Below, one piece after another: positions 17,194 through 26,182 of a stretch of 64,000 nt of DNA; within the stretch, counting starts at the first letter, position 1, and the number at the start of each line of letters is the position of its first letter. The stretch covers positions 1 through 64,000 of the forward strand of contig NZ_BMRP01000021.1 in assembly GCF_014648695.1 (NCBI RefSeq). The letters are read 5' to 3'. A program made the position numbers and the translations under genes. The notes under the pieces are model-generated. The model worked only from the letters and a program-made list of their open reading frames with translations. It was not told the origin of the DNA and ran no database searches. This stretch comes from Streptomyces albospinus (GTDB lineage Bacteria; Actinomycetota; Actinomycetes; Streptomycetales; Streptomycetaceae).

Positions 17194-19818
17194 TTACTCC
17201 GCCGCGGGCTGCTCGCCCTCGGCCGCTACGGGCGCGGCCTCATCCGCCGCACCGGTCTCGTCGGCCCCCTCGGGCCCGTCGACCTCTTCGGCTTCCCGGC
17301 CGGCCTCGGCGTTCCGTGCGATGCCGACGACGGCATCGCGCTTGCCCAGGTTGATCAGTTGGACGCCCATGGTGTCACGGCCGGTCTCCCGGACCTCGTT
17401 GACCCGCGTTCGGATCACGCCACCGCCGAGCGTGATCGCGAGGATCTCGTCCGACTCCTCGACGACCAGCGCGCCGACCAGCGAACCCCGGTCCTCGACG
17501 ATCTTGGCGGCCTTGATGCCCAGGCCGCCACGGCCCTGGACACGGTACTCGTCGACCCCGGTGCGCTTGGCGTAGCCGCCGTCGGTCGCCGTGAAGACGA
17601 ACGTACCGTCCCGGACCACATTCATCGAGAGCAGCTCGTCACCTTCTCGGAAGCTCATGCCCTTCACACCCGACGTGGCCCGGCCCATCGGGCGCAGCGC
17701 GTCGTCGGTCGCGGTGAACCGGATCGACTGCGCCTTCTTGCTGATCAGCAGCAGATCGTCGGTGTCCGAGACCAGCTCGGCGCCGATCAGCTCGTCGTCC
17801 GTGCCGTCCTCCCGCTCGCGCAGGTTGATCGCGATCACACCGCCGGAGCGGGGCGAGTCGTAGTCCTTGAGCGGGGTCTTCTTGACCAGGCCGGCCTTCG
17901 TGGCGAGGACCAGGTACGGCGCCGCCTCGTAGTCGCGGATCGCCAGGATCTGCGCGATCTGCTCGTCCGGCTGGAAGGCCAGCAGATTGGCCACATGCTG
18001 GCCCCGCGCGTCCCGCCCGGCGTCCGGGAGCTCGTACGCCTTGGCGCGGTAGACCCGGCCCTTGTTGGTGAAGAACAGCAGCCAGTGGTGGGTGGTGGAG
18101 ACGAAGAAGTGGTCGACGATGTCGTCTTCCTTGAGCTTGGTGCCCCGGACGCCCTTGCCGCCGCGCTTCTGCGAGCGGTAGTCGTCGGTCTTCGTCCGCT
18201 TCACATAGCCGCCACGGGAGATGGTGACGACGATGTCCTCCTCGGCGATCAGGTCCTCGATGGACATGTCGCCCTCGAAGGGCACCAGCTTGCTGCGCCG
18301 GTCGTCGCCGAACTTCTCGACGATCGCGGCCAGTTCCTCGCTGATGATCTGGCGCTGCCGCTCCGGGGAGGCCAGGATCGCGTTGTACTCGCTGATCTTG
18401 CGCTGGAGCTCGTCGTGCTCGGCGGTGATCTTCTGGCGCTCCAGGGCGGCCAGCCGGCGCAGCTGCATCTCCAGGATCGCGTTCGCCTGGATCTCGTCGA
18501 TGGTCAGCAGGCCCATCAGGCCCTCGCGGGCGATCTCGACCGTCTCGCTGCGCCGGATCAGCGCGATGACCTCGTCGATGGCGTCCAGCGCCTTGAGCAG
18601 ACCGCGCAGGATGTGCGCCCGCTCCTCGGCCTTGCGCAGCCGGAACTTCGTCCGGCGGACGATGACCTCGACCTGGTGCGTGACCCAGTTGCGGATGAAC
18701 GCGTCCAGGGAGAGCGTGCGCGGCACCCCGTCGACCAGCGCGAGCATGTTCGCGCCGAAGTTGGTCTGGAGATCGGTGTGCTTGTAGAGGTTGTTGAGGA
18801 CGACCTTGGCGACCGCGTCCCGCTTGAGGACGATGACCAGCCGCTGGCCGGTACGCGAGGAGGTCTCGTCGCGGACGTCCGCGATGCCGCCGATCTTGCC
18901 GTCCTTGACCAGGTCGGCGATCTTCTGCGCGAGGTTGTCCGGGTTGACCTGGTAGGGCAGCTCGGTGACCACCAGGCACTGGCGGTTCTGGATCTCCTCG
19001 ACCTCGACCACCGCGCGCATCGTGATGGAGCCGCGGCCGGTGCGGTACGCCTCCTCGATGCCCTTGCGGCCCACCACCAGCGCGCCGGTGGGGAAGTCCG
19101 GGCCCTTGATCCGCTCGATCAGCGCGTCCAGCAGCTCCTCGCTGGACGCCTCCGGGTGGGCCAGCGCCCACTGCGCACCGTCCGCGACCTCGCGGAGGTT
19201 GTGCGGCGGGATGTTGGTGGCCATACCGACGGCGATACCGGCCGAGCCGTTGATCAGCAGGTTGGGGAAGCGGGACGGCAGGACCGTCGGCTCCTGGTTG
19301 CGGCCGTCGTAGTTGTCCTGGAAGTCGACGGTCTCCTCGTCGATGTCCCGGAGCATCTCCATCGACAGCTGGGCCATCTTGCACTCGGTGTACCGCATGG
19401 CCGCGGCCGGGTCGTTGCCCGGAGAACCGAAGTTGCCGTTGGAGTCGACCAGCGGCATCCGCATCGACCACGGCTGCGCGAGGCGGACCAGCGCGTCGTA
19501 GATGGAGGTGTCGCCGTGCGGGTGGTACGTACCCATGACGTCGCCGACGACGCGGGCGCACTTGTAGAAGCCCTTCTCGGGGCGGTAGCCGCCGTCGTAC
19601 ATCGCGTACAGCACGCGGCGGTGCACCGGCTTGAGGCCGTCGCGCACATCGGGCAGCGCACGCGACACGATGACGGACATCGCGTAGTCGAGGTAGGAGC
19701 GCTGCATCTCCGTTTCGAGCCCGACGGGCTCGACGCGCATCCCGACGCCTTCGATGGTGGCGGGCGCGCCCTCGGCGGTCACGCCGTCAGGGGTCACGGG
19801 GGGGTTCTCGTCGGCCAT
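17194..19818 (-). CDS. gyrA: DNA gyrase subunit A
   Basis: 874-residue breakage-rejoining subunit of gyrase. It introduces negative supercoils with GyrB using ATP. Catalytic Tyr143 lies in AAAMRYTECKMA. The quinolone region reads HPHGDTSIYDALVRL, with Thr104 and Asp108 at the positions of E. coli Ser83 and Asp87. The GyrA box QKRGGKGVRG marks the C-terminal DNA-wrapping domain, which ends in an acidic Glu/Ala tail. Starts at ATG 19818, 50 bp after gyrB; the two form an operon. Confidence 0.98.
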   Translation of the reverse strand: MADENPPVTPDGVTAEGAPATIEGVGMRVEPVGLETEMQRSYLDYAMSVIVSRALPDVRDGLKPVHRRVLYAMYDGGYRPEKGFYKCARVVGDVMGTYHPHGDTSIYDALVRLAQPWSMRMPLVDSNGNFGSPGNDPAAAMRYTECKMAQLSMEMLRDIDEETVDFQDNYDGRNQEPTVLPSRFPNLLINGSAGIAVGMATNIPPHNLREVADGAQWALAHPEASSEELLDALIERIKGPDFPTGALVVGRKGIEEAYRTGRGSITMRAVVEVEEIQNRQCLVVTELPYQVNPDNLAQKIADLVKDGKIGGIADVRDETSSRTGQRLVIVLKRDAVAKVVLNNLYKHTDLQTNFGANMLALVDGVPRTLSLDAFIRNWVTHQVEVIVRRTKFRLRKAEERAHILRGLLKALDAIDEVIALIRRSETVEIAREGLMGLLTIDEIQANAILEMQLRRLAALERQKITAEHDELQRKISEYNAILASPERQRQIISEELAAIVEKFGDDRRSKLVPFEGDMSIEDLIAEEDIVVTISRGGYVKRTKTDDYRSQKRGGKGVRGTKLKEDDIVDHFFVSTTHHWLLFFTNKGRVYRAKAYELPDAGRDARGQHVANLLAFQPDEQIAQILAIRDYEAAPYLVLATKAGLVKKTPLKDYDSPRSGGVIAINLREREDGTDDELIGAELVSDTDDLLLISKKAQSIRFTATDDALRPMGRATSGVKGMSFREGDELLSMNVVRDGTFVFTATDGGYAKRTGVDEYRVQGRGGLGIKAAKIVEDRGSLVGALVVEESDEILAITLGGGVIRTRVNEVRETGRDTMGVQLINLGKRDAVVGIARNAEAGREAEEVDGPEGADETGAADEAAPVAAEGEQPAAE

Positions 19819-19868
19819 GGTGGTTCAAAGTCCTTTCGAGCTGCGGCTGTTGTTCGGGCCGACAGGGC

Positions 19869-21899
19869 TCAGATGTCGAGGAAGCGGACGTCCTTGGCGT
19901 TGCGCTGGATGAACGAGCGGCGTGCCTCGACGTCCTCGCCCATCAGCACGGAGAACAGGTCGTCCGCGCGGGCCGCGTCGTCCAGCGAGACCTGGCCGAG
20001 GACACGGTGGTCGGTGTCCATGGTCGTGATGCGCAGCTCCTCGGCGTTCATCTCGCCGAGACCCTTGAACCGCTGGATGGAGTCCTCGCGGATCCGCTTG
20101 CCGTTCTGCTTGCCGAGCTCGATCAGCGCGTCCCGCTCGCGGTCGGAGTAGGCGTACTCGAAGTCGTCGCGACCCCACTTGATCTTGTACAGCGGCGGGC
20201 GCGAGAGGTAGACGTGCCCGGCCTCGACCAGCGGACGCATGAAGCGGAACAGGAAGGTCAGCAGCAGGGTGTTGATGTGCTGGCCGTCGACATCGGCGTC
20301 CGCCATCAGAATGATCTTGTGGTAACGGAGCTTCTCGATGTCGAAGTCCTCGTGGACTCCGGTGCCGAAGGCCGAGATCAGCGCCTGGACCTCGTTGTTC
20401 TGGAGGATCTTGTCGACCCGGGCCTTCTCGACGTTGAGGATCTTGCCGCGGATCGGGAGGATCGCCTGGTACTCCGGGTTGCGGCCGGACTTGGCCGAGC
20501 CGCCGGCGGAGTCACCCTCGACGATGAAGATCTCGCACTTCGTCGGGTCGTTGGACTGGCAGTCGCTCAGCTTGCCGGGCAGCGACGCCGTCTCCAGCAG
20601 CCCCTTGCGGCGGGTCAGATCGCGCGCCTTGCGGGCCGCGACCCGCGCCGTCGCCGCCTGGATGCCCTTGCGGATGATGTCCGCGGCCTCGTTGGGGTTG
20701 CGGTCCAGCCAGTCGGTGAGGTGCTCGTGCACGACCTTCTGGACGAAGGTCTTGGCCTCGGTGTTGCCCAGCTTGGTCTTGGTCTGGCCCTCGAACTGCG
20801 GCTCGCCGAGCTTGACCGAGATGATCGCCGTCAGACCCTCGCGGATGTCCTCACCCGTGAGGTTGTCGTCCTTCTCGCGCAGCAGCTTCTTGTCGCGGGC
20901 GTAGCGGTTGATCAGACCCGTCAGCGCGGCGCGGAAGCCCTCTTCGTGGGTGCCGCCCTCGTGGGTGTGGATGGTGTTCGCGAAGCTGTAGACACCCTCG
21001 CTGTACTGGGTGTTCCACTGCATCGCGATCTCGACCGAGAGCATCCGCTCCTTGTCCTCGGCGTCCACCCCGATCACGCTCGGGTGCACCAGCTCGCCCT
21101 TGCGCGAGTTCAGGTACTTCACGAAGTCGACGATGCCGCCCTCGTAGTGGTACCGCACCGAGAGCGGGTTGCCGTCCTCGTCCACGTGGTCCGTGCGCTC
21201 GTCCTTCAGCGCGATCGTCAGACCCTTGTTGAGGAACGCCATCTCCTGGAAGCGCCGGGACAGCGTCTCGAAGCTGTACTCGGTCGTCTCGAAGATGTCG
21301 CCGTCGGCCCAGAACGTGACCGAGGTGCCGGACTCCTCGGTGGCCTCGTGCTTGGCCAGCGGCGCGGTCGGCACACCGAGCTTGTAGTCCTGCGCCCAGC
21401 GGTAGCCGTCCCGGCGGACGTCGACGGCCACCCGCGTCGACAGCGCGTTCACGACGGAGACGCCCACGCCGTGCAGACCACCGGAGACCGCGTAACCGCC
21501 GCCGCCGAACTTGCCGCCGGCGTGCAGCACCGTCAGCACGACCTCGACGGCCGGCTTGTTCTCGGACGGCACGATGTCGACGGGGATACCGCGGCCGTTG
21601 TCGACGACGCGGACACCGCCGTCGGCCAGGATCGTCACGTCGATGGTGTCCGCATGCCCGGCCAGCGCCTCGTCGACCGAGTTGTCCACGACCTCGTACA
21701 CGAGGTGGTGCAGACCGCGCTCGCCCGTCGAGCCGATGTACATGCCGGGGCGCTTGCGAACCGCGTCCAGGCCTTCGAGGACGGTGATCGCGCTGGCGTC
21801 GTACGACTTCTCCACCGAGGAGTCGCCCACGGCACCTGCGGGAACCCCCTCTTCGGTAGAAGCCATGTTGTTCTCGTTGAGGTCGCCGGAGTCGGCCAC
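19869..21899 (-). CDS. gyrB: DNA gyrase subunit B
   Basis: ATPase subunit of gyrase, 676 residues from the GTG at 21899 (VADSGDLNENN), which has aaaggg upstream. The frame stays open to 22043, but that part is unlike GyrB N-termini. The GHKL fold shows VDNSVDEALAG, DNGRGIP and the GGLHGVG lid. The Toprim part shows EGDSAGGSAK and MADADVDGQHI. PLYKIKWG and RFKGLGEMNAEEL close the family signature. It is followed by gyrA. The spacer upstream carries two parS palindromes. Confidence 0.97.
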   Translation of the reverse strand: MADSGDLNENNMASTEEGVPAGAVGDSSVEKSYDASAITVLEGLDAVRKRPGMYIGSTGERGLHHLVYEVVDNSVDEALAGHADTIDVTILADGGVRVVDNGRGIPVDIVPSENKPAVEVVLTVLHAGGKFGGGGYAVSGGLHGVGVSVVNALSTRVAVDVRRDGYRWAQDYKLGVPTAPLAKHEATEESGTSVTFWADGDIFETTEYSFETLSRRFQEMAFLNKGLTIALKDERTDHVDEDGNPLSVRYHYEGGIVDFVKYLNSRKGELVHPSVIGVDAEDKERMLSVEIAMQWNTQYSEGVYSFANTIHTHEGGTHEEGFRAALTGLINRYARDKKLLREKDDNLTGEDIREGLTAIISVKLGEPQFEGQTKTKLGNTEAKTFVQKVVHEHLTDWLDRNPNEAADIIRKGIQAATARVAARKARDLTRRKGLLETASLPGKLSDCQSNDPTKCEIFIVEGDSAGGSAKSGRNPEYQAILPIRGKILNVEKARVDKILQNNEVQALISAFGTGVHEDFDIEKLRYHKIILMADADVDGQHINTLLLTFLFRFMRPLVEAGHVYLSRPPLYKIKWGRDDFEYAYSDRERDALIELGKQNGKRIREDSIQRFKGLGEMNAEELRITTMDTDHRVLGQVSLDDAARADDLFSVLMGEDVEARRSFIQRNAKDVRFLDI

Positions 21900-22239
21900 G
21901 AAGCGCCCTTTCTGGCACAGCACGAGCCCTTCCGCACCTGCGGGGAGGACCCCTGGGAAGACAGGCGGGAGCGGCTCGTCGTTCGACATGTTCCGCGAGT
22001 GGGCGGGATTGTCCACCAGTCTACCGGTAGCGCGGACACTCATGGGGGTTTGCAGGCGCCTGAGTCGTCATGTGCCGCCCTGAACTGACGTCCGCCGACT
22101 CCCCATATGCGAGAAGGGGCCTCAGGACGCTCAAACGGGCACTCAGCGCTTCGGGATGTCAACCACCGGCTACCGTTTACGGAGTCTCATGCGTCACACG
22201 TGTTTACAAGCGCCCTACACCCCATCCGGCGCTCGGGCC

Positions 22240-22253
22240 GTTTCACGTGAAAC
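22240..22253. promoter_or_regulatory. parS: parS site in a 26-bp palindrome
   Basis: Perfect gtttcacgtgaaac, flanked so that 26 bp (cgggccg…cggcccg) form a perfect palindrome. About 4 kb left of oriC. Confidence 0.95.
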
Positions 22254-22279
22254 GGCCCGGACAACGAGGCGGGGGTGGT

Positions 22280-22293
22280 GTTTCACGTGAAAC
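22280..22293. promoter_or_regulatory. parS: parS site in a 44-bp perfect palindrome
   Basis: Perfect parS at the centre of a 44-bp perfect palindrome spanning 22265-22308, only 10 bp after the dciA stop. The GC-rich outer arms resemble a terminator stem. Confidence 0.95.
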
Positions 22294-22317
22294 ACCACCC
22301 CCGCCTCGCGCCGGGAT

Positions 22318-22851
22318 CTAGCCGTAGGTATCCCCGGGGCCCTTGCTGCCCGGCGCCCGCAGCGGCCCGTACCGGCGCGCGGGGCCACCGGGCCCCAGCA
22401 CCTTGATCATCTTGACCGTGCCATGGCCCAGGTCCTGGTTCAGCCGGGCCACCAGCTGAGGCGCCAGCAGCCGCAGCTGCGTCGCCCAGGCCGTCGAATC
22501 ACACTGCACCGTCAGGACGCGGGCATCCTCGTCGTACCTCTGAGGCTCGCAGTGCTGCGCCACCTCGGGCCCCACCAGCTGCGGCCAGCGGCCCATCACC
22601 CCGCCGACCGCCGCCGGGGTCTCCCAGCCGCGCTCCGTGATCAGCCGGTTGATCGCCGCACCCAGCGACAGCGGATCGCGGCCGTCCGCCCGCGCGCCCG
22701 AACGCAGTCCGCCGCGCCGGGCCTGCTTCTTCTGCTGCACCGCCGCCCCCCGGGCGCGGGCCTGCTCCTTGGCGGCGACCAGCGCCTGACGGGCCAGATC
22801 CACACCCGACAACTCCGGCGTCCTGGGGCGCTCCGGCTGCGGTTCGGTCAC
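22318..22851 (-). CDS. dciA: DUF721 protein, DciA family helicase-loading factor
   Basis: 177 residues from a GTG at 22851 that overlaps the recF stop by 4 bp. A basic, Ala-rich N-terminus precedes the DUF721 domain (residues ~75-150), with its typical WPQLVGPEVAQHCEP and VLTVQCDSTAWATQLRLLAPQL. DUF721 proteins are the DciA family, reported to interact with replicative helicase DnaB where DnaC/DnaI loaders are absent. Location beside recF and dnaN, and dnaB at the other end of this window, fit that role. Function here is by family. Confidence 0.85.
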   Translation of the reverse strand: MTEPQPERPRTPELSGVDLARQALVAAKEQARARGAAVQQKKQARRGGLRSGARADGRDPLSLGAAINRLITERGWETPAAVGGVMGRWPQLVGPEVAQHCEPQRYDEDARVLTVQCDSTAWATQLRLLAPQLVARLNQDLGHGTVKMIKVLGPGGPARRYGPLRAPGSKGPGDTYG

Positions 22852-23984
22852 CGGTCCACCTTCTCCACGGCACCGTCGGACACCGCGTAGCGCGCGCCGA
22901 CCAGCACCCCCGGTACATCGTCGTCCACCGCCGCCGTCACCAGCACCTGCTCGCCCGGCGCGACCAGCTCCGCCAGCCGCTCCCGGCGCCGCGCATCGAG
23001 CTCCGCGAAGACATCGTCGAGAACGAGCACCGGCTCATTGCCCTCGGCCCGCAGCAGCTCGTACGACGCCAGCCGCAGCGCCAGCGCATACGACCAGGAC
23101 TCGCCGTGGCTGGCATAGCCCTTCGCCGGCAACTGCCCCAGCTTCAGCAGCAGATCGTCGCGGTGCGGCCCGACCAGGGTCACGCCGCGCTCGATCTCGC
23201 TCTTGCGGGCCTCGCCCAGTGCCGCCAGCAGCACGCCGTACAGTTCCTCGCGGTTCGACGCGGCGGCCATCGCCTCGCCCGCGGAACCGCGGTACTCCAG
23301 CCCCAGCGGACCGCCGCCCGGCGCCAGTTGCTCGTACGCCTTGTCCGCCAGCGGGCGCAGCGTGGCGATCAGATCGAGCCGCTGCGCGAGCAGCTCGGCC
23401 CCCGCACGAGCCAGATGCTGGTCCCAGACATCCAGCGTGGACAGATCCATCTGCCGACCGCCGTGCCGACGGGCCAGCGCCGCCGTCTTCAACAAGGTGT
23501 TCCGCTGCTTCAGTACGCGGTCGTAGTCGGAGCGCACCCCCGCCATCCGCGGTGAGCGCGCGGTGATCAGCTCGTCCAGGAACCGCCGGCGTTCCCCGGG
23601 ATCGCCCTTGACCAGCGCGAGATCCTCCGGCGCGAACAGCACGGTCCGTACGATCCCCAGCACATCGCGCGGCCTGACCTGAGACGACCTGTTGATCCTG
23701 GCGCGGTTCGCCCTGCCCGGGTTGAGCTCCAGCTCCACCAGCTGCTGCCGCTCGCCCTGGACGACCGCGGCCCGGATGATCGCCCGGTCGGCGCCCATCC
23801 GCACCAGCGGCGCGTCCGACGCGACCCGGTGGCTGCCGAGCGTGGCCAGATAGCCGATCGCCTCGACAAGGTTCGTCTTGCCCTGCCCGTTGGGCCCGAC
23901 AAAAGCCGTGACGCCCGGGTCGAGCGGGACCTCGACCCGGGCGTACGAGCGGAAGTCGGCGAGCGACAGATGCGATACGTGCAT
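22848..23984 (-). CDS. recF: DNA replication and repair protein RecF
   Basis: 378-residue SMC-like ATPase that helps load RecA at single-strand gaps through RecOR. Walker A GPNGQGKT lies at residues 30-37. The C-terminal signature and Walker B appear as LALRLASYELLRAEG…PVLVLDDVFAELD. The N-terminal start MHVSHLSLADFRSYARVEV is typical. It is between gnd and dciA on the minus strand, overlapping dciA by 4 bp (GTGA), so the two are translationally coupled. Confidence 0.97.
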   Translation of the reverse strand: MHVSHLSLADFRSYARVEVPLDPGVTAFVGPNGQGKTNLVEAIGYLATLGSHRVASDAPLVRMGADRAIIRAAVVQGERQQLVELELNPGRANRARINRSSQVRPRDVLGIVRTVLFAPEDLALVKGDPGERRRFLDELITARSPRMAGVRSDYDRVLKQRNTLLKTAALARRHGGRQMDLSTLDVWDQHLARAGAELLAQRLDLIATLRPLADKAYEQLAPGGGPLGLEYRGSAGEAMAAASNREELYGVLLAALGEARKSEIERGVTLVGPHRDDLLLKLGQLPAKGYASHGESWSYALALRLASYELLRAEGNEPVLVLDDVFAELDARRRERLAELVAPGEQVLVTAAVDDDVPGVLVGARYAVSDGAVEKVDR

Positions 23985-24026
23985 AGCTACGCGCCGACCT
24001 CCCCCGGCTGCTGAGCTGGTTGCTGC

Positions 24027-24905
24027 TTACTTCGTGCTCTCGACCGCGTGGCCACCGAACTGGTTGCGCAGCGCGGCGATCATCTTCATCTGCGGGGAGT
24101 CTTCCTGGCGCGACGAGAAGCGGGCGAACAGCGACGCCGTGATCGCGGGCAGCGGTACCGCGTTGTCGATGGCGGCTTCCACAGTCCACCGGCCCTCACC
24201 GGAGTCCTGTGCATAACCGCGCAGCTTCTCCAGGTGCTCGTCCTCGTCGAGGGCGTTGACGGCCAGGTCCAGCAGCCAGGAGCGGATGACCGTGCCCTCC
24301 TGCCAGGAGCGGAAGACCTCGCGCACATCGGTGACCGAGTCGACCGTCTCCAGCAGCTCCCAGCCCTCGGCGTACGCCTGCATCATCGCGTATTCGATGC
24401 CGTTGTGGACCATCTTCGCGAAGTGGCCCGCGCCCACCTTGCCGGCGTGGACGGAGCCGAACTCGCCCTCGGGCTTGAGGGCGTCGAAGATCGGCTGGAC
24501 CTTGGCGACGTTCTCCTTGTCGCCGCCGTACATCAGGGCGTAGCCGTTCTCCAGGCCCCAGACGCCGCCGGAGACGCCGCAGTCCACGAAGCCGATGCCC
24601 TTGGCGGCCAGCTCCTCGGCGTGCTTCTCGTCGTCGGTCCAGCGGGAGTTGCCGCCGTCCACGACGATGTCGCCGGGCGAGAGCAGCTCCGCCAGCTCGT
24701 CGATCGTCGCCTGGGTGGCGGCACCGGCCGGAACCATGACCCAGACCGCCCGCGGGCCCTTGAGCTTGTCCACAAGCTCCTTGAGGCTGTCCACATCGGC
24801 CAGGTCGGGGTTGCGGTCGTATCCGATGACGGTGTGGCCGGCGCGGCGAATGCGCTCGCGCATATTGCCGCCCATCTTGCCGAGACCGACGAGACCGAGC
24901 TCCAT
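24027..24905 (-). CDS. gnd: 6-phosphogluconate dehydrogenase, short form
   Basis: 292 residues from the ATG at 24905 (MELGLVGLGKMGGNM), with gaggg upstream. It oxidatively decarboxylates 6-phosphogluconate to ribulose 5-phosphate. The Rossmann motif GLGKMG is at residues 7-12, followed by IVVDGGNSRWTDD and the GVSGGVWGLENGYALMYGG active-site stretch. The ~300-residue size marks the short form, unlike the ~470-residue enterobacterial enzyme. It sits between dnaN and recF, a fixed actinobacterial arrangement with no known functional reason. Confidence 0.93.
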   Translation of the reverse strand: MELGLVGLGKMGGNMRERIRRAGHTVIGYDRNPDLADVDSLKELVDKLKGPRAVWVMVPAGAATQATIDELAELLSPGDIVVDGGNSRWTDDEKHAEELAAKGIGFVDCGVSGGVWGLENGYALMYGGDKENVAKVQPIFDALKPEGEFGSVHAGKVGAGHFAKMVHNGIEYAMMQAYAEGWELLETVDSVTDVREVFRSWQEGTVIRSWLLDLAVNALDEDEHLEKLRGYAQDSGEGRWTVEAAIDNAVPLPAITASLFARFSSRQEDSPQMKMIAALRNQFGGHAVESTK

Positions 24906-24994
24906 CAGAGACCCTCTTTGCACGTAGTCGTTGCTGTCGTACCTGAGTCCGAGCCTACGCCCGCGACCCCGTGCACAGCTGTGGGCTCAGCCGC

Positions 24995-25036
24995 TCATCA
25001 GGGCCTGTCAGCCAGTCGGCAGAAGGGCCCTGATGA
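24995..25036 (-). terminator. hairpin downstream of dnaN
   Basis: tcatcagggcc at 24995-25005 pairs with ggccctgatga at 25026-25036, just after the dnaN stop. It suggests dnaN ends its own transcript before gnd. Confidence 0.6.
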
Positions 25037-25051
25037 ACGGCGCCGGAGGGG

Positions 25052-26182
25052 TCAGCCCGAGAGCCGGACAGGCATGATCAGGTACTTGTACGCGTCGTCC
25101 GCCTCGGCGTCCTTGGCCGGGCGCCCGCTCAGCAGCGCGGGCTTGGTCGACGTCGTGAACGACAGCTGCGCCACCGGGGAGTCGATCGCCGACAGGCCCT
25201 CCAGGAGGAAGCCCGGGTTGAAGGCGATCGAGATGTCGTCGCCGTCCAGGTCGGCGTCCACCCTCTCCACAGCCTGTGCATCGTCGCTGGAGCCGGCCTC
25301 CAGGATCAGCACCCCCTGCTCGAAGCTCAGCCGCACCGGGGTGTTCCGCTCGGCGACCAGCGCCACACGCTTGACGGCCTCGACGAACGGGGCGGTCTCG
25401 ATCACCGCGACCGAATTGAACTCGGTCGGGAAGAGCGTCCGGTACTTCGGCAGGTCGCCTTCCAGCAGACGGGTCGTGGTCCGCCGCCCGGCGCCCTCGA
25501 AACCGATCAGTCCCTCGCCCTGCCCGGAGCCGGACAGCGCCAGGGTGACGGTGTCGCCGCTGCTCAGGGACTTGGCGGTGTCCAGCAGCGTCTTGGCCGG
25601 CACCAGCGCGACCGCGGAGGCGTCCGGGCTCTCCGGCTTCCACAGGAACTCGCGCACCGCGAAGCGGTAGCGGTCGGTGGAGGCCAGGGTGACGGTGTCG
25701 CCCTCGATCTCGATCCGGACGCCGGTGAGCACCGGAAGCGTGTCGTCACGGCCGGCGGCGATGGCCACCTGGGCGGCAGCCGCGGCGAAGACCTCACCGG
25801 GAACGGTGCCGGTGGCGGTGGGCATCGCGGGCAGGGACGGGTACTCCTCCACAGGCAGGGTGTGGAGGGTGAAGCGCGAGGAGCCACAGACGACGGTCAC
25901 TCGTACACCGTCGGTGGAAATCTCCACCGGGCGGTTGGGGAGGGCCCGGCAGATGTCGGCGAGCAGCCGGCCGGAGACGAGGACGGTGCCCTCTTCTTCC
26001 ACCTCCGCGTCCACCGAGACCCGCGCCGAGACCTCGTAGTCGAAGCCGGAAAGGCTCAGTGCGCCGTCCTCCGCCTTCAGCAGCAGGCCCGCGAGGACGG
26101 GCACCGGCGGACGGGCCGGGAGGCTCTTGGCCGCCCAGGCCACTGCCTCCGCGAGTACATCGCGCTCCACCCGGATCTTCAC
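25052..26182 (-). CDS. dnaN: DNA polymerase III beta sliding clamp
   Basis: 376-residue clamp that tethers polymerase III to DNA as a ring dimer. Start is the GTG at 26182 (VKIRVERDVLAEAVAWAAKS); upstream in-frame codons belong to oriC. The protein ends in the family's AYKYLIMPVRLSG. Three repeated clamp domains of about 120 residues are recognisable. It is transcribed away from oriC, co-directionally with the leftward fork. Confidence 0.98.
   Translation of the reverse strand: MKIRVERDVLAEAVAWAAKSLPARPPVPVLAGLLLKAEDGALSLSGFDYEVSARVSVDAEVEEEGTVLVSGRLLADICRALPNRPVEISTDGVRVTVVCGSSRFTLHTLPVEEYPSLPAMPTATGTVPGEVFAAAAAQVAIAAGRDDTLPVLTGVRIEIEGDTVTLASTDRYRFAVREFLWKPESPDASAVALVPAKTLLDTAKSLSSGDTVTLALSGSGQGEGLIGFEGAGRRTTTRLLEGDLPKYRTLFPTEFNSVAVIETAPFVEAVKRVALVAERNTPVRLSFEQGVLILEAGSSDDAQAVERVDADLDGDDISIAFNPGFLLEGLSAIDSPVAQLSFTTSTKPALLSGRPAKDAEADDAYKYLIMPVRLSG

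Larger units (their letters stand above)
21900..22317. other. gyrB-dciA spacer with two parS palindromes
   Basis: 418 bp between the dciA stop and the gyrB start, both genes on the minus strand. It must hold the gyrB promoter. The only clear structure is the pair of parS sites, each centred in a longer perfect palindrome (26 and 44 bp). The larger one, at 22265-22308, could act as the terminator of the recF-dciA transcript. Confidence 0.6.

Noticed and set aside
16951..20151. Open frame of 1066 codons on the plus strand opposite gyrA
   Set aside because: Mirror of a GC-rich gene; the product is Asp/Arg/Leu/Val-rich without domains, and the other strand is a clear gyrA.
25261..25280. tccaca-containing stretch inside dnaN as a DnaA box
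   Set aside because: It matches TTRTCCACA poorly and lies in coding sequence.
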